A stretch of 64,000 bases of DNA from Oceanirhabdus sp942490885 (lineage in GTDB: Bacteria; Bacillota; Clostridia; Clostridiales; Clostridiaceae): contig CALNYT010000002.1 of assembly GCA_942490885.1 (NCBI GenBank), positions 124,001 through 188,000 on the forward strand, read 5' to 3'. Position 1 is the first letter of the stretch. Every line of letters starts with the position of its first letter. Made by a program: the position numbers and the translations under genes. The notes below the pieces were generated by a model. The model had not been told where the DNA came from. It saw nothing but the letters and a program-made list of their open reading frames with translations, and made no database searches. Shown piece by piece: positions 15,779-24,769 of the stretch.

Positions 15779-16687
15779 ATGGTGATATTCATTCTTTCAT
15801 GTGTAATCATAGTAATAATTGGAATAATATATACTTTAAGAAAGTTTTCTATAGAAACAATCAAAAGGAAAATAAAGAATATGAATCAAATTGAAAAAGG
15901 CGAATTGGAGAAGGGATTAATAGATAAAGCGTTTTTAGACAAGTTATATCAGGAAAAAGTTTCTATAAAATCACTAGATGGTTTAAACTTAAGTGGAATG
16001 TTTATACATGGAAATGAAAATAAGGATAAAACTTTACTGGTATCCCATGGAATAACATCAGGTATACCAGCATCATATAAATATGCTAGACCTTTTATTG
16101 AAAGAGGATGGAATGTACTTCTCATATATCATAGGAGACATAGTGATAGTGAAGGCAAATATTCAACAATGGGATATTATGAGAAACATGACTTATTGTC
16201 ATGGATTGAATTTATAAAGGAAAAGGTTGTAGATAATAGTACAATAGGAATACATGGTGAATCTATGGGAGCATCTTCTGCATTACTGACAGCTAATATG
16301 ACAAATCAAATTGATTTTATAATAGCTGATTGTGGATTCAGTAGCTTTCATGAGCTTCTATTATATAAATTTAAAAGAAGTAAAATGCCGCTATTTCCTC
16401 TAGTAGATATAACTTATAGGTATACAAAGTTTATAGCAAAGTTTAATGTTAAAGATGTTAATCCTATTGAGTCAATAAAAGATAGTGGAATACCGGTTTT
16501 GTTTATTCATGGTAAAGAAGACAAGTTTGTACCAACATTTATGAGCGAAAATATGTATAAAGAGACTAAAGGATATAAGGAGATATATTTAGTTGATGAT
16601 GCAGCTCATGCTCAGAGTATTTTTGTGGATTACGAAACATATAAAAATAAAATGATGAACTTTGTGGATAAAGTAATAGGCGTATGA
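15779..16687 (+). CDS. Membrane-anchored alpha/beta hydrolase
   Basis: 302 residues. A hydrophobic anchor (about 2-20) precedes a serine hydrolase domain: oxyanion region LLVSHGITSG, nucleophile GIHGESMGASS (GxSxG), acid FIHGKEDKFVP and His in DAAHAQS. It resembles YqkD/BAAT-type hydrolases of Bacillus and Clostridium, whose substrate is unknown. GGGGAGG stands 11 bases before ATG 15779, a slightly long gap. The glucosaminidase gene follows after 25 bases and is probably co-transcribed. Confidence 0.83.
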   Translation: MVIFILSCVIIVIIGIIYTLRKFSIETIKRKIKNMNQIEKGELEKGLIDKAFLDKLYQEKVSIKSLDGLNLSGMFIHGNENKDKTLLVSHGITSGIPASYKYARPFIERGWNVLLIYHRRHSDSEGKYSTMGYYEKHDLLSWIEFIKEKVVDNSTIGIHGESMGASSALLTANMTNQIDFIIADCGFSSFHELLLYKFKRSKMPLFPLVDITYRYTKFIAKFNVKDVNPIESIKDSGIPVLFIHGKEDKFVPTFMSENMYKETKGYKEIYLVDDAAHAQSIFVDYETYKNKMMNFVDKVIGV

Positions 16688-16712
16688 AAAAGATAAGTAG
16701 GGAGTGGAGATA

Positions 16713-17834
16713 TTGAAAATTTCATTAAGAAGTATCAGGTGTTTTTTTGTATTATTATTTGTCTTTTTATTCTCATCTATCAGTACTTATGCTATTGAAA
16801 ATAATGAATATAAGTTTACTGATGTGAATCCAGAGAAAGTTTGGAAGGTTAAATTTAATAAGGTAGTAGATGGAGAGTATTTAAAAAAGGTACAAGCCAA
16901 ACTTATGGATGAGAGAGGAATAGATCTATATCTACAAATGAGCCTGGGTGATGATGATAAAACTGTATTAATTAAACCTCCTAGTGGAGGGTATGAAGAA
17001 GATTGTAGTTATGAGATAAATATACCTGCTGGATTGAGGGCAAAAAATGGAGAAACTCTTAAAAAAATATCAACTATAAAGTTCACTGTTGGAGATAATA
17101 GCAAAATCATTAGATATGTTGATTATAATATGACTGTGGAAGAGTTTGCTATAAACCAACAGAACAATGAGAGAATGATAATATATGGAGGTAATGGAAT
17201 ATGGAGCACGCCAACCTTAGATGAAGTGAAATATTATATTGATCCAGAAAATTTTATGGATGAATATGGTATATACCAATTCCTTGTACTTAATTATGTG
17301 GAAGGTATGACTGTTGATGAAGTTAATGAAATACTAAGGGGGAAAGGTATATTAGAAGGACGGGGAGCTGCTTTGCTAGAAGGGGCAAAAAAATACAACA
17401 TAAATCCAGCCTATCTTATAGCGCATATCATTCTTGAAACAGGGCATGGGTCATCTAAATTAGCTAAAGGTATTGAAGTTTCAATAGTAAAAGAACAAGC
17501 TGTTGAACCTAAAATTGTATATAATATGTATGGTATTCAGGCGACTGATGCAGATTCAAATAAATATGGATCGGAATATGCATATGAACAAGGGTGGTTT
17601 ACACCTGAAAGTGCAATTATAGAAGGGGCTAAATGGGTTGGAGAAAACTATATTAATAGTGATAAATTTGATCAAAATACTCTTTATGAGATGAGATGGA
17701 ATAAGAGTGTTATGTGGCATCAATATTCTACAGATGTGAAATGGGCATATGGTCAAATAAAGTGGATGAAAGATTATCTTGAAAAGAGCGAAAATATTAA
17801 ATTAGTATTTGAGATACCGAGATATAAGAAATAA
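16713..17834 (+). CDS. Secreted endo-beta-N-acetylglucosaminidase with Ig-like N-domain
   Basis: 373 residues. The signal peptide (about 9-28) is followed by an SbsA/Big-like beta domain (about 31-125, KVWKVKFNKVVD and then SYEINIPAGLRAKNG). The C-terminal catalytic domain of the glucosaminidase family (about 220-355) has ALLEGAKKYNINPAYLIAHI, the catalytic Glu in ETGHGSS (about 241), and YNMYGIQATD. It cleaves glycan strands of peptidoglycan, probably for wall turnover. TTG 16713 is preferred because GGGAG lies eight bases ahead; a GTG at 16704 is also in frame but overlaps that site. Confidence 0.85.
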   Translation: MKISLRSIRCFFVLLFVFLFSSISTYAIENNEYKFTDVNPEKVWKVKFNKVVDGEYLKKVQAKLMDERGIDLYLQMSLGDDDKTVLIKPPSGGYEEDCSYEINIPAGLRAKNGETLKKISTIKFTVGDNSKIIRYVDYNMTVEEFAINQQNNERMIIYGGNGIWSTPTLDEVKYYIDPENFMDEYGIYQFLVLNYVEGMTVDEVNEILRGKGILEGRGAALLEGAKKYNINPAYLIAHIILETGHGSSKLAKGIEVSIVKEQAVEPKIVYNMYGIQATDADSNKYGSEYAYEQGWFTPESAIIEGAKWVGENYINSDKFDQNTLYEMRWNKSVMWHQYSTDVKWAYGQIKWMKDYLEKSENIKLVFEIPRYKK

Positions 17835-17874
17835 ATTTAATATACAAATGAAGAGGAAAAGATTGAAAAATATA

Positions 17875-18050
17875 GTTGAGAGTGTAGAGTTGAGAACGAT
17901 GGATATTTCACTTGGTGAAATTTTGATTTTATTGTTTCTTGGGCAATAAAGGGTTCACTCGTTTCATCAATGATGAAACATTGTATTTTAACTACAATAT
18001 TTTATCCTAGGATAAAATGAGTGAAAACATCCATCGTTCTCAACTCTCAA
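17875..18050. repeat. GTTGAGAG palindromic element, complete copy
   Basis: The outer stem TTGAGAACGATGGATATTT pairs with AAACATCCATCGTTCTCAA (one mismatch). Inside are ATTTCAC/GTGAAAT (17905-17921) and TTATTG/CAATAA (17929-17949). The stem TTCACTC/GAGTGAA (17954-17960, 18019-18025) encloses three adjoining hairpins: GTTTCATC/GATGAAAC (17961-17979), ATTGTA/TACAAT (17980-17998) and TTTTATCC/GGATAAAA (18000-18017). This is a four-way junction with almost no unpaired bases. It separates two convergent genes. Confidence 0.85.
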
Positions 18051-18069
18051 TTTGTTTTAAAGATTTTTA

Positions 18070-18639
18070 TTATTTATTGCTTTTTCCATTTTCGTTTACT
18101 ATTAATTCAAGATTACGATAGTTGATATACTCTTCAAATGGAGAAAAATCAAGATTAATGTTTTTGCTAGTTCCGTTAACGTATATAATTACATAGGGGG
18201 TTTTTGAAAGGTATTCATTTGAAAAATAATCTTTTGCTGTACAGATATTATACAATCTGATAAGAGTATCGTTGTAATTTTTATTAAAGAAACTAGATGT
18301 ATTCAATACGCTTATACCTTTAGCATTCAAACCTTCAATCTCAACAATTTTATTATCTTTATTTACATTTATTTTAAATTCTGCATTCATATTTATTATA
18401 AATGAAGTGGTAACTTTGGTATATTTTATGAAATATATACTTGAAGATAGTCCAATAATTAAAGCAAAAAAGATTAATAATTTTAATCCTTTATGCATCA
18501 CATAGAATTCATATCCAGTATAGAGTTCACCTTTTACTGGAGCCGCAGAGTTCATCTTTACTATTGCAAATTCATCGTCAGGGGTTAAAATATACACCTT
18601 ACTGCCTTTTACATTCATTACTTTACCTGATTTTTTCAT
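18070..18639 (-). CDS. RsgI-like anti-sigma factor, no SigI partner nearby
   Basis: 189 residues. The cytosolic N-domain (about 1-45, GKVMNVKGSKVYILTPDDEF) is the RsgI N-terminal anti-sigma domain that binds SigI. One membrane segment (about 50-70) follows, then the extracellular FIINMNAEFKINVNKDNKIV segment, the start of the conserved RsgI ectodomain. No carbohydrate-binding or enzyme domain is attached. The start at 18639 follows GGAG with six-base spacing; a start four codons earlier would contain that site. RsgI is normally downstream of sigI, but here the gene upstream is divergent and unrelated, so it is an orphan within this window. Confidence 0.75.
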   Translation of the reverse strand: MKKSGKVMNVKGSKVYILTPDDEFAIVKMNSAAPVKGELYTGYEFYVMHKGLKLLIFFALIIGLSSSIYFIKYTKVTTSFIINMNAEFKINVNKDNKIVEIEGLNAKGISVLNTSSFFNKNYNDTLIRLYNICTAKDYFSNEYLSKTPYVIIYVNGTSKNINLDFSPFEEYINYRNLELIVNENGKSNK

Positions 18640-18753
18640 AGAATTCTCCATATAAGAAATTAGTATGACTTTTTAACATAAATTACGTATATATATTGGC
18701 TTATAGTAAATATATACAATTAATAAAATTTTAATATTTGTGACCTTATTTAC

Positions 18754-18762
18754 TGGTATAAT
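18754..18762 (+). promoter_or_regulatory. Extended -10 promoter of the transglutaminase-like gene
   Basis: TGGTATAAT fits TGnTATAAT; no good -35 is seen. The expected transcript start near 18769 puts the 27-bp hairpin at the very 5' end of the message. Confidence 0.5.
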
Positions 18763-18775
18763 ATGATTATATAGT

Positions 18776-18837
18776 AAATGAATATTATTATGCAATACAT
18801 ATATATGGAAATATGTATTGCATAATAATATTCATTT
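18776..18837. repeat. Perfect 27-bp palindrome in the 5' leader
   Basis: Bases 18776-18802 pair perfectly with 18811-18837 across the loop ATATGGAA; the arm reads AAATGAATATTATTATGCAA then TACATAT. It has no T-run after it, so it is not a standard terminator. It may be an operator or an RNA stabiliser. Confidence 0.8.
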
Positions 18838-18913
18838 TAAAGAAAAAAATATAAAAAATGATTAAATAAGAATATCTTTAGATAAGATAATAAGAGTATA
18901 AAGGTGGCATTTG

Positions 18914-21322
18914 ATGAAAAAAAATAATAATATGTATATGCAAAAATTTAATATTGCCTTTATTTTATTGGGTATAATTTTATTTCATACATATGATAAT
19001 GTGTTTGCATATACAGATACTAAGGTGAATGGAGGCGTTTCACATTATCCACTGATACAGGGGGAAAAAATCGAATTGATATTTGTGCTTAGTGGATATT
19101 TAGAACCTGTTTTCGAAGCAGAAATTATTGATAATAAAGGGAATGTGAGAGTATTAACTATTGATAATCAAGCATTTGTTCAAGAGGATAATATTTATAG
19201 TTTGAAATTTGAAGAAGAATATACTCTTGATGACGAGTGTATAAAAGTATACATACAAGAGAAAGAGCATGATAGTAAAGTAGATACTTATGAATTAAAT
19301 ATACAAATAAATATAAAGGATGGTATTAAAGAAGACAATATTTATCAAGCACACAATGCAAGAATTGGACATTTTAATAAGGTATATGATAAAAATGGTG
19401 TAGTTGAAGATGAAAAAGTAGTAGATGAAGGTCTTTTAGAATATATTTATAACAAAGATAATTTAATTGGGGATAATATAGAAATTGAGAATAAAGAAGG
19501 GGAACTATATAAATTACATGTATATCATGTAGAGAGTAATAGTTGGACAATTGATGAGGAAGAATATAGGAAAGATATAACATGGAAACCTATGAAAGGT
19601 GGAACATATTTTCTAGATTTGTGGATTAAAGAGAGTAAAAATAACAATAAATTTGATAGATGGGCAATTACTCCAATTAAAATTAAGGATAATGAACAAA
19701 ATGTAAAAATTGATTACATTATACCTTCCCATAAACCAATAATTTATAGAGATAAATTGAAATTTTATATTAAATCTTCTGGTAGTGATAGATTTCAGTA
19801 TAGAGCATTTGTTCTTCCGGAGAACGGAGACTATATTGAAATTACTGATGGATATAGTGAATTCATAGATGGAGATGAAGTTTATGAAATTCAAATAGAT
19901 AACAATATTGGTGTTGGAGAGCATACGTTATTGATATGGGCTAGAACGGTATATGATGAGAGTGAGTACACAACATTTAAGAAATTAAAATTTAGTATAC
20001 AAGCTAAGCCTGGAAAATCAGATGAATATTTTGATAGTAATATTATTTTTGATAATGGTATTCTTAAGGAACATAAGGAATACAAAACTGGAGAAGAAAT
20101 AACAATTCAAGGTATTGAATTCCTAGAGTTTCTTGAGTTTCTAAATATAGAGTACATGTATAAGCTTAGAGTTTTTGATGTGAATAGAAATGAGTGGATT
20201 GATGTTAATGATGTATATCAAGATACTATTAAATGGGTTCCAAAAGAAGAAGGCATGTATCTATTATATTTAAACGCAGTTGATAAGAATGAATTTAATT
20301 TGGTTAAAAATACTGGACAAGAAGTAAATGAATCTGGGACAAGAATAGAACCTATAATAGTAAAAGATCAAATAAACAATAATAATAGTTCTCAAAAATA
20401 TACAATGATTAAGACGTTTAAAGACTTATCAGATTCTACATCAAAAGAATATTTGTTATATATTGATAACGATAAAATTGAAAAGGCTTATTTGAAAGCT
20501 CTTCAAGTAATCAAAGAAAATATTACTGAAAATATGACAGAACTTGAGAAGTTATTTATACTAAATGATTATATAGTTAAGAACGTACAATACAATGTTG
20601 ATATTTTCTCAAATGAGACTATACCAGAAGATTCATATAATATTTATGGGCTTCTAATTGACAATTTGGCTGTTTGTCAAGGTTACACAGAGGGAATGAA
20701 ATTGTTCTTAGACATGTTGGGAATACCAAACAGGGTAATAAAAGGCGAAACATATGTAAATAATCGTTTACTTAAACACATATGGAATGTTGTTGAAATT
20801 GATGGTAAAGAATATCACTTAGATTGTACATGGAATGATCCTATACCAGATAAGAAGGATAAGGCTAGTTATGCATATTTTTTAGTAGATGACTCTGTAA
20901 TTGACGATAATCATACTTGGGATAAGGATAAGTATGGAGCTATTAATAATAAAGAATACAGTTATTTCAATAAGATGATTTTTCCTATAAAAGATGGTAA
21001 TTGGATATATTATAAGAATAGAGATGATATGTATAGGTTATATAAAACAAAGATTGATGGAACAGAGAACACAAAACTTACTAATGAAAGTGTTTTTGAA
21101 TTTTTAGTTGATGGGGATTGGATTTTTTTTAATAGTATATATGGGGGTAATATATATCGAGTAAATAAAGATGGACTAGGATCCATAAGGATAAATAATG
21201 AAGTTTCAAAAGGTCTCGTGAGTGAGGGGGAGTGGATTATATATAAGAATCATCTTGATGGAAATTATTACAAGGTAAAGAAAGATGGAAGTATGAAACT
21301 GCCATATGAAGAGCAAAACTGA
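18914..21322 (+). CDS. Secreted multidomain protein with transglutaminase-like domain
   Basis: 802 residues. A signal peptide (about 13-33) leads into several Ig-like beta modules (about 35-500) with repeated motifs such as KWVPKEEGMYLLYLNAVDKN and WKPMKGGTYFLDLWIKESKN. A transglutaminase/protease-like domain follows (about 540-655): Cys in NLAVCQGYTEGM (about 587), His in KHIWNVVEIDGKEYHLD and Asp in the same segment. The last 130 residues hold DUF5050-type beta-propeller units (NWIYYKNRDDMYRLYKTKID). Such bacterial proteins may crosslink or cut surface proteins; the activity is inferred. ATG 18914 follows AGGTGG. Confidence 0.85.
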   Translation: MKKNNNMYMQKFNIAFILLGIILFHTYDNVFAYTDTKVNGGVSHYPLIQGEKIELIFVLSGYLEPVFEAEIIDNKGNVRVLTIDNQAFVQEDNIYSLKFEEEYTLDDECIKVYIQEKEHDSKVDTYELNIQINIKDGIKEDNIYQAHNARIGHFNKVYDKNGVVEDEKVVDEGLLEYIYNKDNLIGDNIEIENKEGELYKLHVYHVESNSWTIDEEEYRKDITWKPMKGGTYFLDLWIKESKNNNKFDRWAITPIKIKDNEQNVKIDYIIPSHKPIIYRDKLKFYIKSSGSDRFQYRAFVLPENGDYIEITDGYSEFIDGDEVYEIQIDNNIGVGEHTLLIWARTVYDESEYTTFKKLKFSIQAKPGKSDEYFDSNIIFDNGILKEHKEYKTGEEITIQGIEFLEFLEFLNIEYMYKLRVFDVNRNEWIDVNDVYQDTIKWVPKEEGMYLLYLNAVDKNEFNLVKNTGQEVNESGTRIEPIIVKDQINNNNSSQKYTMIKTFKDLSDSTSKEYLLYIDNDKIEKAYLKALQVIKENITENMTELEKLFILNDYIVKNVQYNVDIFSNETIPEDSYNIYGLLIDNLAVCQGYTEGMKLFLDMLGIPNRVIKGETYVNNRLLKHIWNVVEIDGKEYHLDCTWNDPIPDKKDKASYAYFLVDDSVIDDNHTWDKDKYGAINNKEYSYFNKMIFPIKDGNWIYYKNRDDMYRLYKTKIDGTENTKLTNESVFEFLVDGDWIFFNSIYGGNIYRVNKDGLGSIRINNEVSKGLVSEGEWIIYKNHLDGNYYKVKKDGSMKLPYEEQN

Positions 21323-21330
21323 AAAGATAA

Positions 21331-21430
21331 TTGAGAATGAAGGCGGGTTCTGACTGAGGTCAGAACCTACATTATTATTGGTTAGGGAACAAGAGGAATT
21401 TACTCGTTTCACCTTTGGTGAAACATTGTA
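21331..21430. repeat. GTTGAGAG palindromic element, left half
   Basis: TTGAGAATGAAGGCG, then arm GGTTCTGAC/GTCAGAACC (21346-21367), CTACATTATTATTGGTTA, TTTACTC, arm GTTTCACC/GGTGAAAC (21406-21424) and ATTGTA match the left half of the copy at 41095-41320. It breaks off at 21430, just before the ribosome binding site of the M20 peptidase gene. Confidence 0.8.
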
Positions 21431-21448
21431 GGGGAGTGAAGGGAAATC

Positions 21449-22603
21449 ATGAAAATAGAAAAAGAATTTAATAAATATTTAATTGAGTTAAGAAGAGAAT
21501 TTCATAAATATCCGGAAGTTAGTTGGAACGAGTTTGAAACGAGTAAGAGGATAAAAGAAGAATTGGTAAATATGGGGCTAGAATTCAAGGAGTGTGCATC
21601 AACGGGTGTAGTTGTTGATATAGACGGTAATATTCCAGGAAAGAGGGTATTATTGAGAGGGGATATAGATGCTTTAGAATTGACTGAAAAAAATGAATTT
21701 GAGTTTAAATCAGTGAATAAGGGAGTTATGCATGCGTGTGGTCATGATGCACATATCGCTATGTTACTTGGTGCTACTAAGCTTCTCAATGATAATAGAG
21801 AGCTTATTAAGGGGAGCGTAAGGATTGTCTTCCAACCAGCGGAAGAATGTGGAGAAGGCGCTGAGAGAATGATAGCTGAAGGGGTTTTAGATGGAGTAGA
21901 TGGGGCCTTTGCAATACATATATGGTCAATGCTAGAGAATGGAAAAATATCAGTTGATGAGGGTGAGAGAATGGCATCCCCTGATATTTTCAAGATAAAC
22001 ATTAAAGGAATTGGGTGTCATGGTTCCTTACCTCAAGAAGGGAAAGATTCTTTAGTAGCTGCTGCTTCTATGGTTATGAATCTGCAAACTGTTATTAGTA
22101 GAGAAATAAGTCCCCTTGAATCTGGAGTGGTGACTATAGGGGAACTGAAATCAGGTTCAAAATATAATATAATTGCGGAAGATGCTTTCTTAAGTGGAAC
22201 AGTAAGAGCTTTTAATCAGGAAACAAGAGTTAAGATAAAGAACTCAATTGAGAGAATTGTAAAAGCTACAGGAGAAATGTATGGTGTTCATGTTGAAATG
22301 GAATACATATTTGGGCCACCACCAGTTATGAATGATAGTAAGTGTAGTAAAATTGCTGAAGAAAGCGTGAAGAAACTTTTTGGAAATGAAAGTTTGATTT
22401 CTATGAGAAAACTTACAGCAGGAGAAGATTTTTCGTTATTTGCAGAGAAAGTACCGTCGATATTGGCTTTTTTAGGAGCAAAAAAACAAGAGACGTATCC
22501 TCATCATAATCCAAGGTTTGATATAGACGAGAGTAACCTTGAAAAAGGGGCTAAATTATATATGCAATATGCCCTAGATTTTTTAGAAAAAGAGTTAAAA
22601 TAA
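21449..22603 (+). CDS. M20 family amidohydrolase (N-acyl amino acid hydrolase type)
   Basis: 384 residues, normal for the family. The two-metal site is visible as HACGHDAH (about 94-101), the catalytic Glu pair in QPAEECGEGAERM, HIWSM and the C-terminal HHNPRFDID. The dimerisation domain sits in the middle (about 180-290). It hydrolyses N-acylated amino acids or related amides in the cytosol, releasing free amino acids. GAAGGGAAATC precedes ATG 21449. It follows directly on a truncated palindromic element. Confidence 0.92.
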   Translation: MKIEKEFNKYLIELRREFHKYPEVSWNEFETSKRIKEELVNMGLEFKECASTGVVVDIDGNIPGKRVLLRGDIDALELTEKNEFEFKSVNKGVMHACGHDAHIAMLLGATKLLNDNRELIKGSVRIVFQPAEECGEGAERMIAEGVLDGVDGAFAIHIWSMLENGKISVDEGERMASPDIFKINIKGIGCHGSLPQEGKDSLVAAASMVMNLQTVISREISPLESGVVTIGELKSGSKYNIIAEDAFLSGTVRAFNQETRVKIKNSIERIVKATGEMYGVHVEMEYIFGPPPVMNDSKCSKIAEESVKKLFGNESLISMRKLTAGEDFSLFAEKVPSILAFLGAKKQETYPHHNPRFDIDESNLEKGAKLYMQYALDFLEKELK

Positions 22604-22634
22604 GAAAGAATATATCCTTTTATATTTAAGTAAA

Positions 22635-22670
22635 TATAGTGGTAAAACTCAAAGAGTTTATACCACTATA
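22635..22670. terminator. Hairpin after the M20 gene
   Basis: TATAGTGGTAAAACTC pairs with GAGTTTATACCACTATA with one mismatch. There is no T-run, so it could stabilise the 3' end rather than terminate. Confidence 0.5.
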
Positions 22671-22746
22671 TAATACGAATTTATTGTAAAATCAAGCGAT
22701 TAATATTAACAAATAGTAAACAAATGATTAATAAAGTGTTAAAAAT

Positions 22747-22774
22747 TTGACTTTTTGATTTTTATATGTATAAT
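22747..22774 (+). promoter_or_regulatory. Promoter for the lysozyme-like gene
   Basis: TTGACT, a 16-base spacer and TATAAT (22769-22774), 41 bases before the start codon. Confidence 0.6.
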
Positions 22775-22814
22775 AGTTTAATTGTAGCAAAGAATAAAGA
22801 AGAAGAGGATTATT

Positions 22815-23993
22815 ATGTATTATTTTGAAAAGTTAAGACAAGCTATTTTAGTTGATAAAAAAGTTGTAACTAAAGTGGATAAGTATGTTAAAACTAAATA
22901 TCCAAATAACACTGACTCTGTTAATATTGATATTATGAAAGATGCGCTTAATAAAGTAGTTAATAAGGAATTAGAAGAGTTGAACATATCAGAAAAAGAT
23001 GATGTTATAAACGGTGTGATTGAACAAGCTATAATTAACAAAGGGAATGACATAACGAAATATGATGTTCTGAAGGTTTGTAGCAATATTATTGATAATC
23101 ACTCAAGTTCAATAAAGGAAATTGGAAAGTGGATTGAGAATAGCATCGATTACCAGGTTAATAAGGATGAAGTAGTGGAATTCTTGGATAATATTAAGGG
23201 TATAGACTATCTAGGAGATTATTCAGTTGTACAAACTGAAACACACCAGGAAGAGTTGGTGACCATTCCCCATGTGGTTATAAAAAGCACTAGAGACCTT
23301 GTGAGAGCTATTAAAGGATTTTTAACGACTCTAACGCCAAAAGAGGTTTATAAAATCGCTAGGAGTAGCTTTATAGCGATACTAATAATGACAGGGACTT
23401 TTTATTTGTTTAATGAGGATATTGGCATGGCAGAGAGTAATGAGGGATTGGCTCAAAAAGAATACAGAGGTAATCTTGCTGAAGCATATGGAGAATATTC
23501 AATGGAATTGGAAAAAGCTAAGGTTAATTATGATATATTAGCGTGTCATCCATTTCTACCAGATTATTTTGATTATATTGAAATTGATGAGATAAAACTA
23601 AAAGAATATTTAAGTAATCGTAACTCTTTGTTAATAGAAGATGAGTATTTTTATGATATAATACAAACATCAAAGGAGTTCAATTTAAACCCCTTAATTC
23701 TTTTTGCAATTACAGGACAAGAACAAGGATTTGTACCAAAGGGCAAGGATGATGCTAATAAAATAGTTAATAACCCATTTAATGTATTTATTAGTTGGAG
23801 GCATTATAACACGGATATTAAAGATTCAAGTGAGATAGCAGCTAGAACTGTAATTAATCTTAGTAAAGGTGCTGTTGAGGGGCAAAATATCTTTAAATGG
23901 ATAAATAGATTATATGCAGATGATCCTAATTGGTATAAAGGTGTAGAGGAATTATTTTGGGGTATGATGGAATACTGTAATTTGAAATATTAA
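22815..23993 (+). CDS. Membrane protein with lysozyme-like extracellular domain
   Basis: 392 residues. The N-terminal 170 residues are soluble, helical and charged and I do not recognise them. One membrane segment (about 185-203, SFIAILIMTGTFYLF) follows. The outer C-terminal part (about 280-390) looks like a lysozyme or glucosaminidase fold: YDIIQTSKEFNLNPLILFAI, then GQEQGFVPKG with a candidate catalytic Glu, NNPFNVFISW, and GAVEGQNIFKWINRLYA. It may cut peptidoglycan at the cell surface under control from the cytosolic domain, which is inference. The HAD gene starts 17 bases later. Confidence 0.6.
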   Translation: MYYFEKLRQAILVDKKVVTKVDKYVKTKYPNNTDSVNIDIMKDALNKVVNKELEELNISEKDDVINGVIEQAIINKGNDITKYDVLKVCSNIIDNHSSSIKEIGKWIENSIDYQVNKDEVVEFLDNIKGIDYLGDYSVVQTETHQEELVTIPHVVIKSTRDLVRAIKGFLTTLTPKEVYKIARSSFIAILIMTGTFYLFNEDIGMAESNEGLAQKEYRGNLAEAYGEYSMELEKAKVNYDILACHPFLPDYFDYIEIDEIKLKEYLSNRNSLLIEDEYFYDIIQTSKEFNLNPLILFAITGQEQGFVPKGKDDANKIVNNPFNVFISWRHYNTDIKDSSEIAARTVINLSKGAVEGQNIFKWINRLYADDPNWYKGVEELFWGMMEYCNLKY

Positions 23994-24009
23994 ACATATG
24001 AGGTATGAG

Positions 24010-24579
24010 ATGAACATTTGTATAGATATTGATGGAACAATTACTAATGCATATTATTGGGTAAATTACATGAATGAACACTTTAAATTAAATCTTGTAG
24101 ATGAGGATATAATATACTATGATTTGTGTAAAGTGGCAAACGTTACAGAAGAACAGTTTGAAGATTTTTATAGAATTTACAGTGAAGAGATTCATGGAAA
24201 TGCTGTTATTAGAGAAAACGCTGAACAAATCTTAGCAAAAATAGCACATGATCATAATATTTATTATGTAACAGCTAGAGATAGTTCGCTCAAAAAGATA
24301 ACAGAGGAATGGTTCAAGAAGACAGGGCTTCCTAAAGGACAGTTGTTTATGTTAGGAAGTCATAATAAAGTGAAAAAGGCTATGGAACTTAAGTGTGATC
24401 TTTTCATTGAGGATAGGTATGAAAATGCAATAGAATTATCACAAAGTGGTATCAGAGTGCTACTTATAGATTGTTATTATAATAGACATCCTCTCAATAA
24501 TAATATTAAGAGGGTAACTGATTGGACTGAAATAAACGAAGAAATTGATATGATTAGTAAAAAAAAGAAATATGCTTAG
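24010..24579 (+). CDS. HAD-superfamily nucleotidase (NT5C / YqfW-like)
   Basis: 189 residues. HAD motifs are in order: ICIDIDGTIT (nucleophile and acid Asp), YVTARD (motif II Thr), a Lys in HNKVKKAMEL (motif III) and FIEDR (motif IV). The family includes 5'(3')-deoxyribonucleotidases and the uncharacterised YqfW, so a phosphatase acting on nucleotides is likely. ATG 24010 is chosen because GAGGT precedes it and because MNICIDIDGT is a normal N-terminus; an ATG at 23998 is in frame. It is probably in one operon with the preceding gene. Confidence 0.8.
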   Translation: MNICIDIDGTITNAYYWVNYMNEHFKLNLVDEDIIYYDLCKVANVTEEQFEDFYRIYSEEIHGNAVIRENAEQILAKIAHDHNIYYVTARDSSLKKITEEWFKKTGLPKGQLFMLGSHNKVKKAMELKCDLFIEDRYENAIELSQSGIRVLLIDCYYNRHPLNNNIKRVTDWTEINEEIDMISKKKKYA

Positions 24580-24595
24580 GGAACACTAAAAAGAA

Positions 24596-24651
24596 GTTGA
24601 TAGATGAAAGTGGAGAGTTGAGAGCGAATCACATCGTTCTCCACTCTCAAC
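24596..24651. repeat. GTTGAGAG palindromic element, stem-only copy
   Basis: GTTGATAG...AAGTGGAGAG...GAGCG pairs with CGTTCTCCACTCTCAAC. Only the outer stem is present, with AAAAAGAA before it and CTTTTTTTAGAGGTTTTTAA after it, as at other copies. Confidence 0.75.
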
Positions 24652-24679
24652 TTTTTTTAGAGGTTTTTAATTTTTTTAG

Positions 24680-24702
24680 CACGCGCTACGCGTGTTTTTT
24701 TT
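24680..24702. terminator. Terminator after the HAD gene
   Basis: CACGCG (24680-24685), CTA loop, CGCGTG (24689-24694), then eight T. A second hairpin GCTTGGGA/TCCCAAGC follows at 24714-24735. Confidence 0.8.
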
Positions 24703-24769
24703 GCAAAAATAAAGCTTGGGAAAACAATCCCAAGCAAACGGCAATATATTGAATACAAAGAAGATTATT

